From: an uncultured Alphaproteobacteria bacterium
GTDB lineage: Bacteria > Pseudomonadota > Alphaproteobacteria > Rhizobiales > Aestuariivirgaceae
DNA: 7,530 bases
Reading direction: 5' to 3'
Assembly (NCBI GenBank): GCA_937868035.1
Contig: CALMLK010000406.1
Location: 1 to 7,530, forward strand
The position numbers were made by a program, and so were the translations under genes. A model generated the notes under the pieces. It saw nothing but the letters and a program-made list of their open reading frames with translations, did not search any database and was not told the DNA's origin. Below are positions 5,551 through 7,530 of this stretch, piece by piece (the stretch's first letter is position 1; each line of letters starts with the position of its first letter).

Positions 5551-6774
5551 ATGGCAGGCCCCCTCTCCGGCATTCGCGTTCTTGACCTTACCCGGGTGCT
5601 GGCCGGGCCGTGGGCCACGCAGATGCTGGCCGATTTCGGCGCCGAGGTGGTGAAGATCGAGAAGCCCGGCGAGGGCGATGACACGCGGGGCTGGGGTCCG
5701 CCCTTTCTCACCAATCCGGATGGATCCCGCGGTGATGCCGCCTATTTCCAGTCCGCCAACCGCGGCAAGTGGTCGGTCTGCATCGACATGGCGCAGGCCG
5801 AGGGCCAGAAGCTCATTCGTGCGCTGGCGGCGCAGGCGGACGTGGTGATCGAAAATTTCAAGGTGGGCGGTCTCAGGAAATACGGCCTCGACTACGAGAG
5901 CCTGAAGGCGGTCAATCCGCGCCTCATCTATTGTTCGATCACGGGTTTTGGCCAGAACGGGCCTTATGCGCAGCGCGCCGGTTATGACTTCATGATCCAG
6001 GGCATCGGCGGCATCATGTCCGTGACGGGCCAGCCGGATGGCGCGCCGGGTGCCGAGCCCATGAAGGTGGGCGTGGCCTTCGCGGATATCTTCACCGGCC
6101 TTCATGCCGTCATCGGTATCGAGGCCGCCCTCTTTCACCGGGAACGGAGCGGCGAAGGGCAGTATCTCGATCTTGCGCTGCTCGACTCGCAGGTGGCGGT
6201 GCTGGCAAACCAGGCGCTGAACTATCTGGTGGGCGGCAAGGCCCCCACGCGGCTGGGCAATGCCCACCCCAACATCGTGCCCTACCAGACCTTCGAGACG
6301 GCCAACGGCTACATCATCATGGCGGTTGGCACGGATCGTCAGTATGCGGAGTATTGCGCCATCATCGGTGCGCCACACCTCGCGGAGGACGAGCGCTTCA
6401 AGACCAACCGTGGCCGGGTCGAACATCGCGCCGCGCTCATCCCGCTGCTCCGCCCCTTCATGCTGGCGCGCACGACGGGAGAATGGGTGGAAGCCTTCGA
6501 AGCCGCCGCCGTGCCTTGCGGCCCCATCAACAGCATCGATCAGGTCTTCGCCAATCCGCAGGTGATGGCGCGCGGGCTGCAAGTGGGCCTCACGCGCGAC
6601 GACGGCGTGCAGGTGCCGGGCGTTGCCAACCCCATCGTGTTTTCAGAGACACCCGTCTCCTACGACAAACCCCCGCCGCGGCTGGGTGACGGCACGGAAA
6701 AGGTGCTGCGCGAACAGCTCGGCCTGGATGCCGCGGCCATCACCGAACTGCGCAGCAAGGGCATCGTCGGGTGA
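5551..6774 (+). CDS. Class III (CaiB/BaiF) CoA-transferase, SUGCT-like
   Basis: This cytoplasmic enzyme moves CoA between acyl-CoA donors and carboxylic acids. The 407 residues are the full family length. The N-terminal block LSGIRVLDLTRVLAGPWAT (5-23) is diagnostic, followed by DFGAEVVKIEKPGEGDDTR (28-46), NRGKWSVCID (70-79), ENFKVGGL (101-108), YCSITGFGQNGPY (127-139) and the catalytic aspartate D146 in AGYD. The C-terminal half carries NAHPNIVPYQTFET (237-250), GPINSIDQVFANPQV (324-338) and VPGVANP (355-361). Overall it resembles human SUGCT (succinyl-CoA:glutarate CoA-transferase) more than CaiB or formyl-CoA transferase, which hints at a dicarboxylate acceptor, but CoA-transferase substrates cannot be assigned safely from sequence. 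A ribosome binding site (AGGA, 5541-5544, 6 nt spacing) supports the start. It is the last gene of the rightward operon. Confidence 0.92.
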   Translation: MAGPLSGIRVLDLTRVLAGPWATQMLADFGAEVVKIEKPGEGDDTRGWGPPFLTNPDGSRGDAAYFQSANRGKWSVCIDMAQAEGQKLIRALAAQADVVIENFKVGGLRKYGLDYESLKAVNPRLIYCSITGFGQNGPYAQRAGYDFMIQGIGGIMSVTGQPDGAPGAEPMKVGVAFADIFTGLHAVIGIEAALFHRERSGEGQYLDLALLDSQVAVLANQALNYLVGGKAPTRLGNAHPNIVPYQTFETANGYIIMAVGTDRQYAEYCAIIGAPHLAEDERFKTNRGRVEHRAALIPLLRPFMLARTTGEWVEAFEAAAVPCGPINSIDQVFANPQVMARGLQVGLTRDDGVQVPGVANPIVFSETPVSYDKPPPRLGDGTEKVLREQLGLDAAAITELRSKGIVG

Positions 6775-6804
6775 GCCGCTCACGCAGTGACTGAGGGGGG
6801 CCGC

Positions 6805-6824
6805 TCCGGCGCGGTCATGCCGGA
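6805..6824. terminator. Weak dyad between convergent genes, possible bidirectional terminator
   Basis: TCCGGC and GCCGGA form a 6-bp stem around an 8-nt loop, in the 56-bp gap between the ends of the CoA-transferase and the hydrolase genes. Position and GC content suit a terminator for both genes, but there is no T tract on either side, so intrinsic termination would be poor. It is the only dyad I see in this gap. Confidence 0.3.
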
Positions 6825-6830
6825 TACCCG

Positions 6831-7496
6831 CTACGCCTGTCCCGTGAGGAACGGGTTGCTGGTGCGTTCGTCGCCGATGCGGCTGGCGGGGCCGTGGCCG
6901 GGGAGGAAGACCACGTCGTCGCCCAGCGGCAGCACTTTCTCGCGGATGGACGACAGCAGCGTTTCGTGGCTGCCGCCGGGCAGGTCCGTGCGCCCGACGG
7001 AGCCCTGGAACAGCACGTCACCCATGAGCGCGAAATGGTTGGCGGCGTTGAAGAACACCACCGATCCCGGCGAATGGCCCGGCGCATGAACGATGGCGAA
7101 CGTGAATCCCGCCGCTTCAACCGTATCACCATCCTTCAGCCAGCGGTCGGGCGTCACTTCGCGGGCATTCACCATGCCATAGCGCGCGCCGGATTGCGGA
7201 AGATTGTCGAGCAGGAACTTGTCGCCCTCATGGGGGCCTTCGATCCTGACCCTGAGTTTTTCGCGCAATTCCGCAGCACCACCGGCGTGATCGATGTGGC
7301 CATGGGTGAGCAGGATCTTCTCGATGGCGAGGCCCATCTTGGCGATGGCCTCCAGGATCATGTCGACATCGCCGCCGGGATCGACGACCGCGCCCCGCTT
7401 TGAATCATTGTCATAGATGATGGAACAGTTCTGCTGAAAGCCCGTGACGGGCACCACGGCGACGCGGAATGAGGTAGGTGTGTTCTGCTGTGACAT
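6831..7496 (-). CDS. gloC: YcbL/GloC-type MBL-fold hydrolase (type II glyoxalase II)
   Basis: This zinc-dependent hydrolase of the metallo-beta-lactamase fold matches E. coli YcbL/GloC, which cleaves S-lactoylglutathione to D-lactate and glutathione. At 221 residues it is close to YcbL (215). The metal ligands are visible: THGHIDH with H65, H67, D69 and H70, then H141 in APGHSPG, D160 in MGDVLF and H201 in LPGHGP. Other YcbL-like stretches are PVTGFQQNCSII at 16-27, VDPGGD at 38-43, TPDRWLKDGDT at 115-125 and VGRTDLPGG at 167-175. It lacks the C-terminal glutathione-binding domain of classical glyoxalase II (GloB). The ATG at 7496 gives an N-terminus about 9-11 residues longer than YcbL and lacks a well-placed Shine-Dalgarno; the upstream frame stays open to the window edge with no other in-frame ATG, GTG or TTG. 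Other thioester substrates are possible. Confidence 0.9.
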   Translation of the reverse strand: MSQQNTPTSFRVAVVPVTGFQQNCSIIYDNDSKRGAVVDPGGDVDMILEAIAKMGLAIEKILLTHGHIDHAGGAAELREKLRVRIEGPHEGDKFLLDNLPQSGARYGMVNAREVTPDRWLKDGDTVEAAGFTFAIVHAPGHSPGSVVFFNAANHFALMGDVLFQGSVGRTDLPGGSHETLLSSIREKVLPLGDDVVFLPGHGPASRIGDERTSNPFLTGQA

Positions 7497-7530
7497 GGCA
7501 AAGGCGCATAGCCGCCCTCCCCTGCAAGCG

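Noticed and set aside
5041..6582. A 513-codon open frame on the minus strand, opposite the small unknown gene and the CoA-transferase.
   Set aside because: It spans two real genes in antisense, has no recognisable motif, and shows the low-complexity Arg/His/Gly-rich makeup of a shadow frame.
7411..7496. The repeated string CAGCAGAAC near the start of gloC as a direct repeat.
   Set aside because: Both copies encode or overlap the Gln-Gln-Asn of the protein, at residues 3-5 and 21-23, and the second is part of the conserved GFQQNC family motif, so coding explains it.

Overview
The window is GC-rich (coding regions look above 60% GC) and gene-dense, with short or overlapping gene junctions. Gene content and protein style suggest an alphaproteobacterium, probably Hyphomicrobiales (rhizobial relatives). 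This placement rests on protein resemblance and base composition only; there is no rRNA, tRNA or marker gene to confirm it. I see no mobile elements, CRISPR arrays or RNA genes, and no obvious sign of transfer.

Layout. (1) 1..1277, + strand: the 3' part of thiP, cut by the window edge, overlaps a complete thiQ by 4 bp. These are the permease and ATPase of the thiamine/TPP ABC importer; the binding-protein gene would lie upstream. (2) 1280..3750, - strand: lemA followed after 5 bp by a large DUF2207-type membrane protein with a polyglycine tail, a probable two-gene cell-envelope operon. Its end meets the end of thiQ with only 2 bp between the stop codons. (3) 3751..3887: a 137-bp divergent control region with a possible lemA promoter, good Shine-Dalgarno sequences for both flanking genes, and a perfect 7-bp inverted repeat just before the rightward operon. 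(4) 3888..6774, + strand: a three-gene operon of a PhnW/AGT-like class V aminotransferase-fold protein, a small protein of unknown function (possibly DUF3726-like), and a class III (CaiB/BaiF) CoA-transferase close to SUGCT. (5) 6831..7496, - strand: a YcbL/GloC-type metallo-beta-lactamase-fold hydrolase, convergent with the CoA-transferase.

The main observation is in region 4. The aminotransferase-like protein aligns well with 2-aminoethylphosphonate:pyruvate transaminase, yet Thr209 occupies the position of the Schiff-base lysine. The phosphate-binding Gly-Ser-Gly-Ser/Thr loop and the aromatic residue that stacks on PLP also appear lost, while the fold landmarks, the PLP-ring aspartate and the substrate arginine remain. 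The reading frame is intact, so this looks like a conserved pseudoenzyme or a repurposed fold rather than a decayed gene. It sits in an apparent operon with an uncharacterised small protein and an acyl-CoA-transferase. That trio is the best candidate here for an undescribed system, but its function cannot be read from sequence alone.
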